NCBI GenBank assembly: GCA_947311845.1
Contig: CAMZMU010000020.1
Span: forward strand, 42,589,136-42,653,135
DNA: 64,000 nt
Direction of reading: 5' to 3'
From: Poa pratensis
Taxonomy: Eukaryota > Streptophyta > Magnoliopsida > Poales > Poaceae
Position 1 is the first letter of the stretch. The number at the start of each line of letters is the position of its first letter. Position numbers and translations under genes: made by a program. This document shows, in pieces, positions 11,686 to 24,437 of this stretch. The notes under the pieces were generated by a model that made no database searches, was not told the DNA's origin, and saw only the letters and a program-made list of their open reading frames with translations.

Positions 11686-14600
11686 TGTAACATCCCAATT
11701 TTGTAACTAGTAAAATAATCAAAAATTGGGAACCAACAAAAACTTTTTGTTGCTTGATGTGTGTTGCTTGTTCTTGATATTGCTTTGATTGTTGAGTGAT
11801 TTAAATTCTTGCACTCAAAATTTGAAAATAGAAATAAAACACACAAAATGCAAATTGACAAATTTAATATTCCTCCAACAAGAAAATAATGTTTTCTTTC
11901 AAACAAAATTCAGAGAGGTGATAATTAAACCACTCTCATAATTTTCCCTAATATTTTCTCTCCCAAATTCTTTTTATTCCAAAAACCCTAAAAATAAAAT
12001 TCTATACGTTTCTTTATTGTTTTAAAATCACAAAATGTGCTATGTAGCACATATCAAATAAATTCTACCACCATACCAAAAACCCTTGTTTATACATATG
12101 AATCACAGTATGGAAATAAAATCAAGAAATTTGAATTAAAGTTTCACTGAAACATTTCATCGAACACTTGGTGGGCACTGCCCATGTTCTTCCCCAAATT
12201 CTGAAAACCGAAATCAAATCGAAGGATTGAGTGGACTATTCTTCGATTCCTCTCTGCCATCTCTCTCTCTCACCTCACTGAGCCACCAGAGCATGGAGAA
12301 AGCCAGCAATTTGGGCCAGAGGCTCGTGCCCGTCGACGAGCGCACGCCACCGTGCTGCTCTGCGCTGCGCCGTGCTGGCCGTCGCTGGCTTGTCGAGGAG
12401 AAGACGCCACACTGACCCCTCTCTGCCTCTCGCATCCCCTCACCTCTCACCGCACTCGTCAGGGCCAGAGGAGACCACTGCCTGACGCCCTGCCTCGCCG
12501 TACCACTGCAGCTCTGCGAAGTCGCCGTGTCCAGCCCGTGCGTGGACGCCGAGCCGTTCTTCACCACCACGGCACCCCAGCTCGCGCTGCTCACCGCAGA
12601 CTCGCTCCTGTCACCCCTCAACCTCTCCGACACGTCCACACCACCGCTGGAGCCCTGCAGCAACGCCAGCGAGCCGTCGCACTCCGCTGCCACGCCATGG
12701 ACGCCGTCAGTCCACGAGCGTGCACGCAAGCCACCGTGACACCCCACTCCCTCTACGCCCCTGCAGAGCTCCCCTACGTCGCCACGACACCACACCGCCA
12801 CCAATGCCTAGCTCTCCCACTCCCCAGACCCCTCTGTACCCCGTGCCATTGCCGGCCGTGGAGGAACTCCGCTATAAAAGCCGCCCCGCACCACCTCTTC
12901 TCCCCGCACCTCTCCACCACCTCTCACCCACTCCTCACTCTCCCGTGCACCGCCAGGAGGGCGGCCACGCTGCGGCATTTCTCGCTGCTCAAGTTGAGCA
13001 CAGCCACGGGCTGCCGTAGCCGAAGGTGGACGACGACACGGCCACGCCGTGCTGCTGCTCTCACCTTCCCCTTTTCTTTGCTCACTCGACACTCGAAACA
13101 CACCGCACTCACCCACCGTTTTCTCTCCTTGTTCCATGCCCAGGAGCCGCGCTAGGAGCTCGCTGGAGTGGCGCACGGCCGAGGAAGAGGAGCTGCTTAC
13201 CGGGGACGATTCAGTCGATCCCAGCAAGCACAACTCACGCCAGAGTTTCCCCGCACCATCCGCCGTCGATCCCCCTCATCTCCGCTTCCACCCGAGCCCC
13301 AGGTGAGCGAATCGTGCCGCCCCGCTGTCGCCGGCCACGGCGGCGACGCCAGACCAAGGTCGTCGCCGATGGTTTGCTTGTGAGCCGTTAGATCTGCATC
13401 CAACGGTTAGGTACCGGTTCGGTTAGGTTAAGTCGCTGACTGGCGGGCCCCACCCGTCAGTCTTTTAATCTTTTTCTCCGCGCGGGAGAAAAATTCGTTG
13501 AGCCGCTGACATGTTGGACCCACTTGTCGGGTTTTTCAACATTATCCACTCCATTTTTTTTATAATTCGAATTTCTGATAAATCTAGAATTCAATACTGG
13601 ACCCAACTTTGAAAATCAATAACTCGAAAAATATAAGTCCAAATAAATCAAACTAAAATTCTCTGGTTAGCTTATGAAATTCTTAATCCAACCCAAGTGG
13701 TCTCATCTTGTTTGGATATACAACAAAAAATACCGTATTAAAAATGCCACAGAAGGTATAATTTAGAAACTTGTTTGTTTCTGATGCTCTGTTAGTCCAA
13801 ATGGAGTGATTCCAATTTTGTTAGCTTGGTATTGTGAGTACTTAGCTGCCCTAATGTTGGTAGATTTAATTATGCAGTAATAATTGTTTGGCATTAGATT
13901 GAATATAGAAAACCCTTCTGCACTGTTTGAATTAAATAAGATTAATGGTAAATCCAAATTAGCTGAAACCAATTTTGTTGGATCACATTTAGTTAGTACT
14001 ATCTAATCCTAAATTGGCATAAATTTAGGAGAAGTATTATTACAGTAGTTAAGGATTTAGTGAATTTAGCTTTCTGTAGTAAAAGATTTTTAGTGCAATA
14101 ACCTTTAACCTAAATAGACCTAGACCAATTTTGTTGGATTAGTTTTAATCAGAGCTAGTTGACCCTAAATTGGCATAATTTTGTGATCAACAGAACTTAA
14201 GTTGTGGAATTAAAACTTGTGTAGTTATTTCTGCCATAATTAAGTCTAGCTCAATTGCTAGTTAAATCACTTAAGTTAAAACCCAAATGTTGCTTTGTGT
14301 GTATGGCAGTAGCATTGTGTGGGACTTGAGTGTTGAATTGTTGTGATACTTGATTGAATAGTATAGTAATTGTTTGCCCTTGTTTGTTATACGACGTTTA
14401 GACGAGACCGTTGCCGGGACTTGCGAGGAGGAGTACTTTGAACAGCAGGAGCAGGAACCCGGGAACTTTGCTGAACAAGGCAAGCTACTTCACTGAGCTT
14501 GCACCTATATACCTCTATTTTGATTCATCTGTTTTACTTATTAAGAGCATAAGTGTTTTATGTGGCGTTGCCACTAAAACTATGATTTGAAAAACCCTTT

Positions 14601-16223
14601 TCCAAAACGCAAGTATATTATTGAGACACCCGATATAGAGGTGTCAATGGTATACCATGATTTCTAAATGAATTTGTTTTACTCAAAAGCCTTCTATGAA
14701 AAACCTTTTGGTGGGATTACAAACCACCCAAGTTTTGATTAAAAGTATTTTTGCTATGAAAATTGGAAATGATTGCGAAAACCTTTTTAAAGAGTTTATG
14801 AAAAAAAAAACTATTTTGCCACTCTATGTAGAAATCTCAGTTTGTTTATATAAAACTATAGGATGGGAAAATCCATTGTTTATACAAAACTCTTTTGAAA
14901 ATCCTTGGATAGACCTGCCGGAAGGTCGGTGCTCAGTTGAAGAAGGTTGGTGTTGTTTTTGAGAAAAATGCACATTGTGTCCTAGTACTATGACGACCAA
15001 CCATTATCCTGTGCGACCACACTTACCCACATATGGGCAAGGGCGTAGTCATATAATTTGCTCGTGTTAGTACTGGATGCCTCAACAACGAGGATAACCT
15101 CGTTCCATGAGGGGATGGTCTGAGGACCTACCCCCTGACCTGGGTCCTCTTCAGTGTTGGTCTACCGGAAGCCGGTATGGACGCGTTTGGAGGAAGAGGA
15201 TTGAAGGGCTCCCTTGGGTCCGCCGGGCAGAACTACGAGTCCTCACACTTAGTTCCTGAGGGTTTGAGTGTCGATGGAATGTGTCGTAGCGGCAGGGTCC
15301 TATACTAGCATGAGCAAAGGACAGGCTATGGCCGGGAACTCAACTTCGCATACCTCTGGTATGGCGGGACGTGGCTGACACGATGAGTGACCGGATGGGT
15401 GTGGGAAAAGCGTACTACCTCTGCAGAGTGTAAAACTATTCGAATAGCCGAGTCCACGGATGTGGACAGTTGGAAGGCTGTCCTAAGACCATGTGCAAGT
15501 TTTGAGAAAGGTGTTGAGTTTTGGAAGGAAGTTGGCTGGAAAGGGTATTTCGTACCTGTACCAATGAGTTGGTTCGAGGTAGCGACGGGCTTGGAATCAG
15601 GGCAAGAAGTTGTTTTTCGAGGAAAAAGTTTAAAAGAGATTTCTTACCCTTTTAAAAGAAGGTGTATTTTCGGGAAAAGATTTAAAAAGACTTCTTACCT
15701 TTTTAACCAAGATAGTGAGAAAACTACTTTCCAAAATGTCTTGTCTTCAACAGGATTTAAAAATCTATTCTTCTCCTTTTTAAATCATGATTTAGTGTGG
15801 TTTTTCTCCTAAAAATAAAAGTCTTCGAAAATGAAAAAAAAACTAGTGCATGTTCCTGTTGGGGTAGTTTGCGAGTACAATCAAATGTACTCATATTGGT
15901 TTCGTCCCTGGCTATTGTCTTAGCCAGATCCCAGAGAAGAGCAGTTCGACGAAGAGGAGTTCACTGACGTCTTGGCGAACTAGGGCGCTTCCCAGTCAGC
16001 TGCCTGTAGGGTAAAGGCGAATGACTTGGGCTCCACGTTGATTTGGTGATTCCGCTGCAAGTACCTTATTGAAGCTGATCACTTCAAGCACGTAAGTATA
16101 ATTATTCGGTATTTGTGGGTGTTCTGTGATACCAACTCAAGTTATGTGCAACAGCACACTGATCATGGGACTGTTGCAGGAAACATAACGAGTATCTCGG
16201 ATAGTTAATCCGGGGTCCTCACA
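11686..16223 (+). mobile_element. solo LTR of the same family, opposite orientation, with TSD CAAAG
   Basis: It begins TGTAACATCCCAATTTTG and ends GGGGTCCTCACA, flanked by CAAAG at 11681-11685 and 16224-16228. The 4538 bp are collinear with the reverse complement of the LTR at 24735-28982: the start, the ACCAACAAAAACTT block, the TATA region, the GACGAGACCGTTGCCGGG block near 14400 and the GATCATGGGA block near 16160. It is clearly more divergent from both host LTRs than they are from each other. It is therefore a different subfamily copy that jumped into the downstream LTR and then lost its body by LTR recombination. Confidence 0.85.
12871..12880 (+). promoter_or_regulatory. TATA box of the solo LTR
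   Basis: GCTATAAAAG sits in a GC-rich, pyrimidine-rich stretch of the plus-oriented solo LTR, at the position equivalent to the TATA-like sites of the host element's LTRs. It is the likely retrotransposon promoter. Confidence 0.5.
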
Positions 16224-17860
16224 CAAAGTAGATGCATGTATATTAGAGGTGCAAGCTCAGAGAGTAGCTTGCCTTGCTCAGCAAAGTTCTTGGAGTCTTG
16301 CTCTTGTGGTTCGAAGTACCCCCCTCCTCGCAAGACCCGGCAACGATCTCGTCTAAACGTCAAACAACAATACAAACAATCATGATACTACTCAATCAAC
16401 ATCACAGCATTACAAATCCTAAACTCAACAAATAGCTACTGCACACACAAGGCAAAGCAATTTGAGTTTGATTTAATTGAATTCACCAATATTTAAAGAT
16501 GACCTAAATATGGCAGAAACTAGTGATACAAGTTTAATTGCATAACTCAAGTTCTGTTGGTCACGAAAATACAAACTAAATTTCTACAGAAAGCTACTGA
16601 TGTGTAGAAGACAACCCAATTTGATTTGGATTAATTGGAGTTACCAAAATCCCTACATAATTGTTTTAATCCAGAAGCTTAATAATTAAGTTTTAGTTAC
16701 TGCCTAAGTTCTATTGATCATAAAATTAAATCCTTTTAGGGGTAACTAGCATTGAGTAATTGTTATCTAACAAAATTGGTCCTAACTCATTTGGCTTAAG
16801 CATTAAACATCTATAATTGATTTAGTACAGAAGGGTTGGCTAATTTTATTCTAATGCCAAACAATTACTATTGCTTAATTAATTCTACCAAAATTAGGGA
16901 AGTTAAGAGATCAGAGTACCAAGCTAAGAAAATTGGATTGGAATTATTTGGGTTATTAGATCATCAGAAACAAATAAGTTTAGGTTTTAAACCTTCTGTG
17001 GCATTTTTAATAATACACATTTATTATTTATCTAAATGAAATTAAACCACTTGGGTTGGTTAAACAATTTCGTAAGCTATCCAGAACATTTTGGTTTGAT
17101 TTATTTGGACTTACAAATCTCGAGATATTGAATTTCAAAGTTATGTCCTGTACTGACTTTTCCAGAAAATTCAAATTAGAAAAACATGCTGTTCTGGATA
17201 ATGTGGAGAATCCTGACGGGTGGGGTGAACTCGTCAGTGACTCAACCGAAACGTCTCGCGCGCAGAGAAATGTTTAAAACGCTGACAGTGGGTCCCGCTT
17301 GGCAGTGACTCAAAGCACGAAACGGTACGCTACCGTGGATCTAAGATCCAACGGCTCAAAATGGCCATGAACGGCGACGACCTAAAACGGGCGGCGCCGC
17401 CGTGCCAGCGACGGCGAGGTTCGCGATTCGCTCACCTAGGGGCTCAGGAGGAAGTGTAGATGATGCAGAAAGGTCGCGGCGGCCTGGGGAAGCTCGCTGG
17501 AGGAGTCACGCTTCCTGGGATGGCTCCAGTCGACGGCGGTGAACTCCTCTGCTTCCACGGGCACGCTCCAAACTCCGGCGAGGTCCTGGCTACGATTCTG
17601 TGCACAAAACAGAGGGGAAAAGGAGGCGTGTGAGTGCGGTGAGCTCGAGCAGCAACGTAGAAGGATCAGAGGGAGAGAAAGAGCAGCAGCACGGCATGGC
17701 CGTGGTCGTCTTCAACCTCGGGCACGGCCGAGCTTGGAGATGAACACGGGCAGCAGCAGCTCAGCAGCGGTGCCTCCGCCCTCCTGGCGGCGCACGGGTG
17801 AGTGTGGAGATGAGGGAGTGAGAGTGGTGTGGTGGGAGGGGAATGCGAGGGCGTGAGGGT

Positions 17861-17870
17861 GCTTATAAGG
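17861..17870 (-). promoter_or_regulatory. TATA-like site of downstream LTR
   Basis: CCTTATAAGC on the minus strand, identical in context to the site at 27789-27798 in the upstream LTR. It marks the probable U3/R region of the element. Confidence 0.45.
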
Positions 17871-19030
17871 CCGAAGCTCAGCACACGATGGTCGTGGTGC
17901 ACGCGTGGTCCAGAGGGTGGGAGGCTCTCCATTGGCTGTCTGGGGTGTGCGGGCACGACGTTGGATGGCGTTAGCGAGCAGTGGAGCGAGAATGCGTGCG
18001 TGGAGACGAGCTGCGCGAGCTCGGAACGGTCACGGCCGTGGACACGCCGACGGCGTTCGACGGTTCGCGAGCGTCACTGATGACCTCAATGGCGATGCCA
18101 CTATGTCCTCGGGGCCGCGGTAAAGCTGGGGAGTGGCTGCGAGGTACAGAGGTGACGAGCGGTGCAGTGGAGAGCGGCGTTCATCATCGGTGACCTAGCT
18201 CCGGTACGACGCACGGCGAGCACGGGCGCGGGCTAAGTGGCACGTGTGTGGAGCTTCGGTGGCAATCCTATCCCCTCCTTCTGGAGCGGAAGAGCAAGGG
18301 AGAGAGGAAGAACACGGCGTTGGGCCAGCTCGACGTCTCCCTCGTCCTCCACCACAGTGGCGCCACGGGCGGCATGGGAGCAAGCTCCTGCCCATGGCGG
18401 CAACTCCTCTGGGTCAAATGGCACGTTTTCCTCGGGCTCCAGTGAGTGAGAGGGATGAGTGGAGTGAGAGGGAGCAGGTGGTGCCAGAGATTTGACGAAT
18501 AACGCTCGAATTGATCGAATTTGACTCGGATTAGGGGAAGAACACAGTGATGCCAACAAGGTGTTTGATGAAATGCTTGAACAAAAATTAATTTTAAATT
18601 TCTGCAACTTATTTTCATAATTTGCTTCATGAACATTTATCAAGATTTTTGGTGTTGTGGTGACCTTTATTTGGTATTTGTAACATAGTACATTTTGTGA
18701 TTTAAAGAAGATAAAGAAAGATATAGAATTTTAAATTTGGACTTTTGGAAATTAATTGTTGGAGAGGGAAAAGTTGTAGGAATAAATGAGAGTGCTTACA
18801 TGATCACTCTACTGAATTTTGTTTTGAAGAAATATTGATTTCTCCCTTGGAGAATTTATATGACACTTGTCACATGATTTTATTGTTTTAGCTTTTTCTT
18901 TTATTTCTTTGTTTTTTTTTCCAAATTTTCTAATTTGAGCAAACAACCAACACAAATAACAAGAAACAATTATCACAATCAACAAGGAACCAATTAAAAC
19001 ACATAAGCAACAAAAGTTTTTGTTGGTTCC

Positions 19031-19135
19031 TAATGTGGAAGACATCACAAACAACAAGGAACCAATTATCACACTTCCGGAGCAAGGAAATGTGGAAGAC
19101 ATCATGAAATTCCGATAACTCTGGGGGCAACTCCA
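19031..19135. other. scrambled pol / LTR junction with filler DNA
   Basis: Between the integrase end and the downstream LTR the sequence is stitched from short copies. AATGTGGAAGACATCA occurs at about 19032 and again near 19089, and CAACAAGGAACCAATTA occurs near 18980 (inside the LTR) and near 19054. The polypurine tract, the rest of pol and the LTR's first 40 bp are absent. Repeated short templates at a deletion are the mark of synthesis-dependent end joining. Confidence 0.7.
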
Positions 19136-20168
19136 GCTGATATGATACTTCTCCTCGACGAGCAATGATCTTGAAGGGTCCAATATATCTTGGCGCTAAT
19201 TTCCCTTTGACATGAAAACGCTGCATTCCCTTGAGTGGTGTCACTCGAAGATAGACATAATCTCTGACACTGAAGGTGACATCGCGACGCTTGGGATCAG
19301 CGTAACTTTTCTGATGGGATTGGGCAGTCTTGAGACGCTCGCGGATAAGTTGGACTTGTTCTTCAGCTTCACGGAGGGTATCTGGTCCAAACAATTTGCC
19401 TTCTCCGGTGTCAGACCAATTCAGGGATGTACGACACTTCTTGCCGTAAAGTGCTTCAAACGGGGCCATTTGCAGACTAGACTGGTAGCTATTGTTGTAA
19501 GAGAACTCTGCAAATGGAAGGCAATCTTCCCATTTGGAACCATAGGATAGAACACATGCACGAAGCATGTCCTCCAATATCTGGTTCACTCGCTCAGTTT
19601 GGCCTCCGGTCTGGGGATGATAAGCGGTGCTAAAAGCTAACTTGGTTCCGAGGGCTTCGTGAAGGGCTTTCCAGAATCTTGAGGTGAATTGCGTGCCTCT
19701 ATCAGATACAATATTTTTAGGCACACCGTGCAGGCTTACTATTCTAGAAATATACAAGTCCGCCAGTTGTTCTCCGGTGTGAGTGGTCTTGACAGGAACA
19801 AAATGGGCAACCTTGGTCAGTCGATCAACGATGACCCAGATTGAATCATGGCCTCGGTTGGATCTTGGAAGTCCGGTAATAAAGTCCATTCCAATTTCAT
19901 CCCACTTCCACTCAGGAATTTTCAAAGGTTGAAGCAATCCAGCGGGTCGCTGATGTTCAGCCTTGACTCGCTGACAGATATCACACTTGGCTACGAAAGA
20001 ACCAATCTCTCGCTTCATTCCATGCCACCAAAATCTCTCACGAAGGTCTTGGTACATTTTTGTCCCGCCGGGATGGATTGAATAAGGGGTCTCATGGGCT
20101 TCCTTCAGGATTAACTCCTTAAGCTCCTTGACATTAGGCACACAGATACGACCATTAAATCTCAGCAC
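19118..20168 (-). pseudogene. gypsy integrase domain, C-terminus deleted
   Basis: This is the longest open frame of the element. The zinc-binding HHCC region begins near HETPYSIHPGG and ends CDICQRVK. The catalytic core follows with Asp in GMDFITGLPRS, Asp in IVSDRGTQF and Glu in GGQTERVNQ, so all three acidic residues are present. A usually acidic position just before GQTERVN is Gly here. The GPFKIIARRG...YQLELP block typical of the gypsy C-terminal domain is present, but the frame leaves homology after HDVFHISLLRKC. There it runs into filler and LTR sequence, so any chromodomain is missing. Integrase would insert the cDNA into the genome; this copy cannot be functional. Confidence 0.88.
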
Positions 20169-20407
20169 TCCTTCAGCATCTTCGGTAAAACCGGGTGCTT
20201 TGTCGAGAGAAATCTTTCTCTTAATTCATTCAATGCTTTCATCATCCTTGATTTGATCCATCAGGGTTGGGGCTAACTCTAGATTGGCTAGATAACCATG
20301 GCTAACAAGCTCTAGTCCGAAATCTTCGAACTCTTTGAACAAGGCTGGTTGTTCGGCTTGGATTAAGGCATTCAGGGTACAAGGCTTACGACTCAGGGCA
20401 TCGGCAA

Positions 20408-21593
20408 CTACGTTAGCCTTTCCGGGGTGATAATGGATCCGATATCATAATCCTTGATTAATTCCATCCATCTCCTTTGTCGCAGGTTCAACTCCTTCTG
20501 GGTGAAAATATACTTCAAGCTCTTGTGATCCGTATAGATCTCGCAGCGATGTCCCACAAGATAGGGACGCCACGTCTTAAGAGCAAGAACAACAGCAGCT
20601 AACTCCAGATCATGGGTTGGGTAATTTTCTTCATGCGGTCGCAACTGTCGAGACAGATACGACACAACTTTGCCTTCTTGCATCAGAACGCAACCAAGTC
20701 CGAGGCGTGATGCATCGCAATACACGTCGAAACTCTTGGTGACGTCTGGCATGATCAAGACTGGGGTTGAAGTCAGTCTCTTCTTTAGTTCTTGGAAACT
20801 ATCTTCACACTTCTGGGTCCATTCAAATTTCTTGTCCTTTTTCAGCAATTGGGTCATGGGCTTGGCTATGCTGGAGAATCCTTCAACGAACTTGCGGTAA
20901 TAACCCGCTAGTCCGAGAAAGCTTCGGATTTCAGTCACATTAGTGGGGGCTTTCCAGTCAACGATGGCTTGGATCTTCTCTGGGTCAACAGAAATTCCTC
21001 CAGCAGATACGACATGTCCGAGAAATGCCACTTCGCTAAGCCAAACTCACACTTGCTAAGCTTGGCATACAGCTTGTGCTCTCGGAGGGTCTCCAAAACT
21101 AGACGCAGGTGTTCAGCATGCTCTTCTTCGGTCTTGGAGTAGATAAGAATGTCATCAATGAAAACTACCACGAACTTGTCGAGGTATTCCATGAAGATCT
21201 TGTTCATGAGATTCATGAAATAGGCTGGGGCATTGGTCAGACCAAAGGACATCACGGTGTATTCAAACAAACCGTAACGGGTGGTGAAAGCGGTCTTGGG
21301 AATGTCTGACTCTCGATTTTCAACTGATGATATCCTGTCCGAAGATCGATCTTGGAAAAGACTCGGGCTCCGTTCATCTGATCGAACAGATCCTCGATCT
21401 TGGGAAGAGGGTACTTGTTTTTAATGGTCACGTCATTGAGCTTGCGATAATCCACACACAGGCGTGTGGTACCGTCTCTTTTGTCCACAAAAATAATGGG
21501 TGATCCCCAAGGTGAAGCGCTTGGGCGAACAAGACCTTTGCTGAGCATATCAGCCAACTGCTTCTTTAATTCAACCAGTTCTTCCGGATTCAT
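20408..21593 (-). pseudogene. gypsy reverse transcriptase and RNase H, frameshifted
   Basis: Three frames must be combined. The RT fingers and palm start at [16 protein letters not shown] (21593) and contain [12 protein letters not shown] and [13 protein letters not shown] frame change at about 21265 leads to [13 protein letters not shown] and the catalytic FIDDILIYS (about 21148-21162). A second change near 21025 leads to [11 protein letters not shown]. RNase H follows with [15 protein letters not shown] and YTDHKSLKY, ending near 20408 where the frame is lost again before the integrase. The enzyme copies element RNA to DNA. Catalytic motifs are conserved, but at least three frameshifts make it a pseudogene. 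Confidence 0.88.
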
Positions 21594-21740
21594 CCGATAA
21601 GGTCTCTGGGATATAGGGCTGTTCCTGGAATAAGTTCAATCACGAACTCAATATCCCTGTCTGGCGGCATACCAGGCAATTCTTCGGGAAAACATCTCGG
21701 AATAGGTGAACAACACGGATCTCATCTAGAAGGGGTCGAG

Positions 21741-22110
21741 CTATGCCCTCATGGCAGCCTGGTTGGGAATGGCTAGCTTCAGATACATATTCCACTTCGA
21801 CATCTTGTGTGTGATGGATACAGCTCTTCTGGCGCAATCTATACGACCACGGTACTTGGCTAACCAGTTCATACCCAAAATAACATCTATACCTTGGGTT
21901 CCTAGAATGATTAAGTCGGCTGGAAACTTTTCTCCTTTGATCTCAAGGGAAACGTCGGGGCAAAACAGCTTGGTCTCTACGGTGGATTCTGGGATTTGGA
22001 TGACCATGGGTCTGGGTAAAAGATTCCGACTAGACCTCCCTTAGCAACAAACTCTTGGGTAACAAAGAATGGGTAGCACCAGAATCAAACAGAACAGTTG
22101 CAGGTACTGA
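21741..22110 (-). pseudogene. gypsy aspartic protease region, frameshifted
   Basis: The frame at about 22100-22060 reads TVLFDSGATHSLL, the Asp-Ser-Gly catalytic motif of retroviral-type proteases. After a frame change near 22020 the second half continues with GIDVILGMNWLAKYRGRIDC, the conserved hydrophobic-Gly partner region found before RT in plant gypsy elements. It would cleave the gag-pol polyprotein. It lies between the zinc knuckle and RT as expected. Confidence 0.8.
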
Positions 22111-22297
22111 GTTGACAAGGAACGTACCCAGCACAACATCTGGCGCATCCAGGGCTTCCTCAGCATTGATGTGGTGCAGACGGCCCTTGGCAACAACACA
22201 TTTCCGCGGGGCGCGGCGTTCTTGCCATTTCCAGCACGGCCTTGACCATTGTTCGGTGCCGGGCATTGGGGCGCTGAACATTCCTCTTTGGATTGGG

Positions 22298-23287
22298 GCA
22301 TTCTCTGGAGTAGTGACCCTTAGTGCCGCATTCAAAGCAGACAACATTGGCATTACGGTTGGCGTTGATGAAGTTTCCTCCGGGACGGTTATTGTCATTG
22401 GGCGGTTGAAGTTGTTTGGGCGGTTAGGAAAGGTGGAGCGGGGAGCTTGCGGTGGTCGATAAGCAGGCTTGGATGCTGGCTGAAAGATACGAGGCTCTGA
22501 TTGCTAGAACCTTCCTGAGCATTCATCCTCCTCTTACGACCTTCAAACATGGACTTGCGCTTGGTCTCCAGCTGGATGGCTTTGTCCACAAGTGACTCCA
22601 AATCAAAGAAGTCATGGATAACCAGCGCACACTGCAGTTCATCATGAAGTCCATTCAGAAAACGCTCCATCTTCTTCTTCTCAGTGTCGGTGTCATCAGG
22701 AGCATACCGAGATAAATCGGTAAACTCATCAAGATAACCAACCACATCTTTACTTCCCTGCCTCAGCTTGCGGAATTCATCCTTCTTCCTCTCAATGAGT
22801 GCCGGGAATATGCTTCTTGCGGAACTTCTCCTGGAACTCAGCCCAGTTGATAACATAGCCAACTTGCTGGAGAGCCTTGGTAGCTTCCCACCAAGCTCGT
22901 GCAGGTCCAGCAAGATAGTGGGTTGCATACAGAACTTTCTCATTTGCTCCCACAGCAGCAACTTCCAGGTTGTTCTCGATGGTGCGAAGCCAATCATCGG
23001 CTTCCAGTGGGTGAAGTCCCTTGGAATAGGTGGGTGGATTAGTCTTCTGGAAGTCACTTAGGTGGATCGCTGATTTCCATCGCCATTGCCATTGCCACCA
23101 TTGTTGTTATTGTTGTTGTTAACATGAGCGGCAGCGATCTGCTGCAGGGCAGCGAGATGAGCTTGGCGCTCCTCCCGGGCATTTTGGCGTTCCTCCATAA
23201 TGAGCGCAAGAAGTTGGGGGGGGTCGGGTTTGGTGGTGGTGGCGGTGGTCCTCCATCCGGGTTGTTGGTGCGACGAGTGTCCACCAT
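22298..23287 (-). pseudogene. gypsy gag with CCHC zinc knuckle, frameshifted
   Basis: The start chosen is the ATG at 23287 (MVDTRRTNNPDGG, then a proline run), a usual start for this gag class. A frameshift follows near 23195, into QNAREERQAHLAALQQIAAA and an Asn/Gly-rich run. Further frame changes lead to RKKDEFRKLRQGSKDVVGYL and DLESLVDKAIQLE, the retrotransposon gag core. The nucleic-acid-binding knuckle CFECGTKGHYSREC is at 22298-22339. Gag packages the element RNA. At least three frame changes make it non-functional. Confidence 0.85.
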
Positions 23288-23371
23288 CCTGAAGCATACC
23301 GGGTATAAGAGGCAAGGCAAAAAGGTTTCGACTAAGGGGAAAAGACGATTTCGCAAAGTGGTTGATTAATT

Positions 23372-23565
23372 AGGACGATATGGAAATATTTTACACGATC
23401 AAACAAGACTAACACACTTATATAACACAAACATACATCAAGGAGTTCACAGCATCAAGCTTACAACATCGCCCTACATCTAATGTACATAATACATGGT
23501 TTCCAAAAGAACCACTACTTCGACTCGACTAGCGATAGGGGGTCAACCTAATCCTGCGGTAGTAC
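23372..23565. other. spacer between gag and extra ORF
   Basis: Non-coding spacer of the gypsy element; no motif was recognised. Confidence 0.4.
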
Positions 23566-24437
23566 TCAAGTCACTCGCCTACTGAGGTGGAACCTCGGCT
23601 CTGCTGCGTCAGCGTCGGACTGGTAGGGAGGCTCCTCCGGGTCCTCCTCCTCGTCCTCGAGAACTGCCTCGAGTGGCTCCTCCTCCTCGTCAACTAGCTC
23701 CTCCTCGTCGTCCGACTCCTCGTAGTCCATCTCCTCCTGGTAATCCTCATCGTCACTGATGAAGGCACTGTTCTCCCTGCGGAGATCCTCGCCCTCCTCC
23801 TCCATCTCGTTGGCATGGTGCTCCATATCCTCGATCATCTCGTCCTGCTCCGCCACCCTCTTGCGGAGCTTGGTGACGATCTTCTTCAGCTGGGTCCTCC
23901 TCTTGAGAAGAGCGATCTTCTCTGCTTCAGCTGCGCCTCACGCTCGCGACTCTCACTGAGCGAGATGCGCTCAAAGTGAGCTCGAAGTCTAGCGCTCATC
24001 AGATCCTCCTCGGTGCGGTAGAGTAGGACCTCCATGTCCAGGATGTACTCTCCAAACGTCGGGTGCCGAGGTGACTGGATGGGGTGTCCATCATCGGTGC
24101 GCCTCCCGTAGAACCGAAAGAGGGAGTTCACCAACTCCGCCTTGTGCTCCTCACAAAGTCGGGCTAGCAACCTCTGCATGGCACGACACAGTCCGTCGTC
24201 CCAGTGGGCGTCCATAGTGGCGAAGATCAGCGTCCTGGATCCGGGAGACTTGAGGTTCCCCCGAACAGACGACTCGATGCGCCAACACAGGTTTCCGTTG
24301 CCGAGAACGTCAACCTGGGCTCCCTGAAACTCAGGAGCGGGGCGACCTAACAGCTTGCACAACTCGAACAAGTCGCTCTCGAACATCATCTTGCCCTCCT
24401 TCTCAACTGGCTTAAACTCAGTCCAATGGAGTGCCAT
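23566..24437 (-). pseudogene. extra ORF between upstream LTR and gag, function unknown
   Basis: The ATG at 24437 opens 183 codons (MALHWTEFKPVEKEGKMMFE...), rich in charged residues, ending at 23886. A one-base frame change near 23935 joins it to a helical, Lys/Glu-rich coiled coil (AEAEKIALLKRR) and then a strongly acidic tail of Glu/Asp runs, ending at a stop near 23566. The whole would be about 290 residues, on the same strand as gag-pol and about 300 bp inside the upstream LTR. I do not recognise the family. Extra sense ORFs before gag are known in Tat/Ogre elements but are not standard for chromoviruses. An untranslated leader with chance coding is unlikely given the length and composition. 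Confidence 0.65.

Larger units (their letters stand above)
9111..19034 (-). repeat. downstream (3') LTR of the gypsy element, interrupted
   Basis: It matches 24735-28942 in the same orientation over its whole length once 10372-11602 and 11686-16228 are removed. It lacks the terminal 40 bp that the intact copy has at 28943-28982. Homology stops at TTGGTTCCTAAT, where the scrambled pol junction begins. Relative to the other LTR it also lacks about 75 bp near 9545, between two TTTATT-type repeats. Confidence 0.85.

Noticed and set aside
12352..13155. 267-codon plus-strand ORF, Arg/Pro/His-rich
   Set aside because: It lies in the GC-rich leader region of the solo LTR. The equivalent regions of the two host LTRs do not keep the same frame, so it is promoter/leader DNA.
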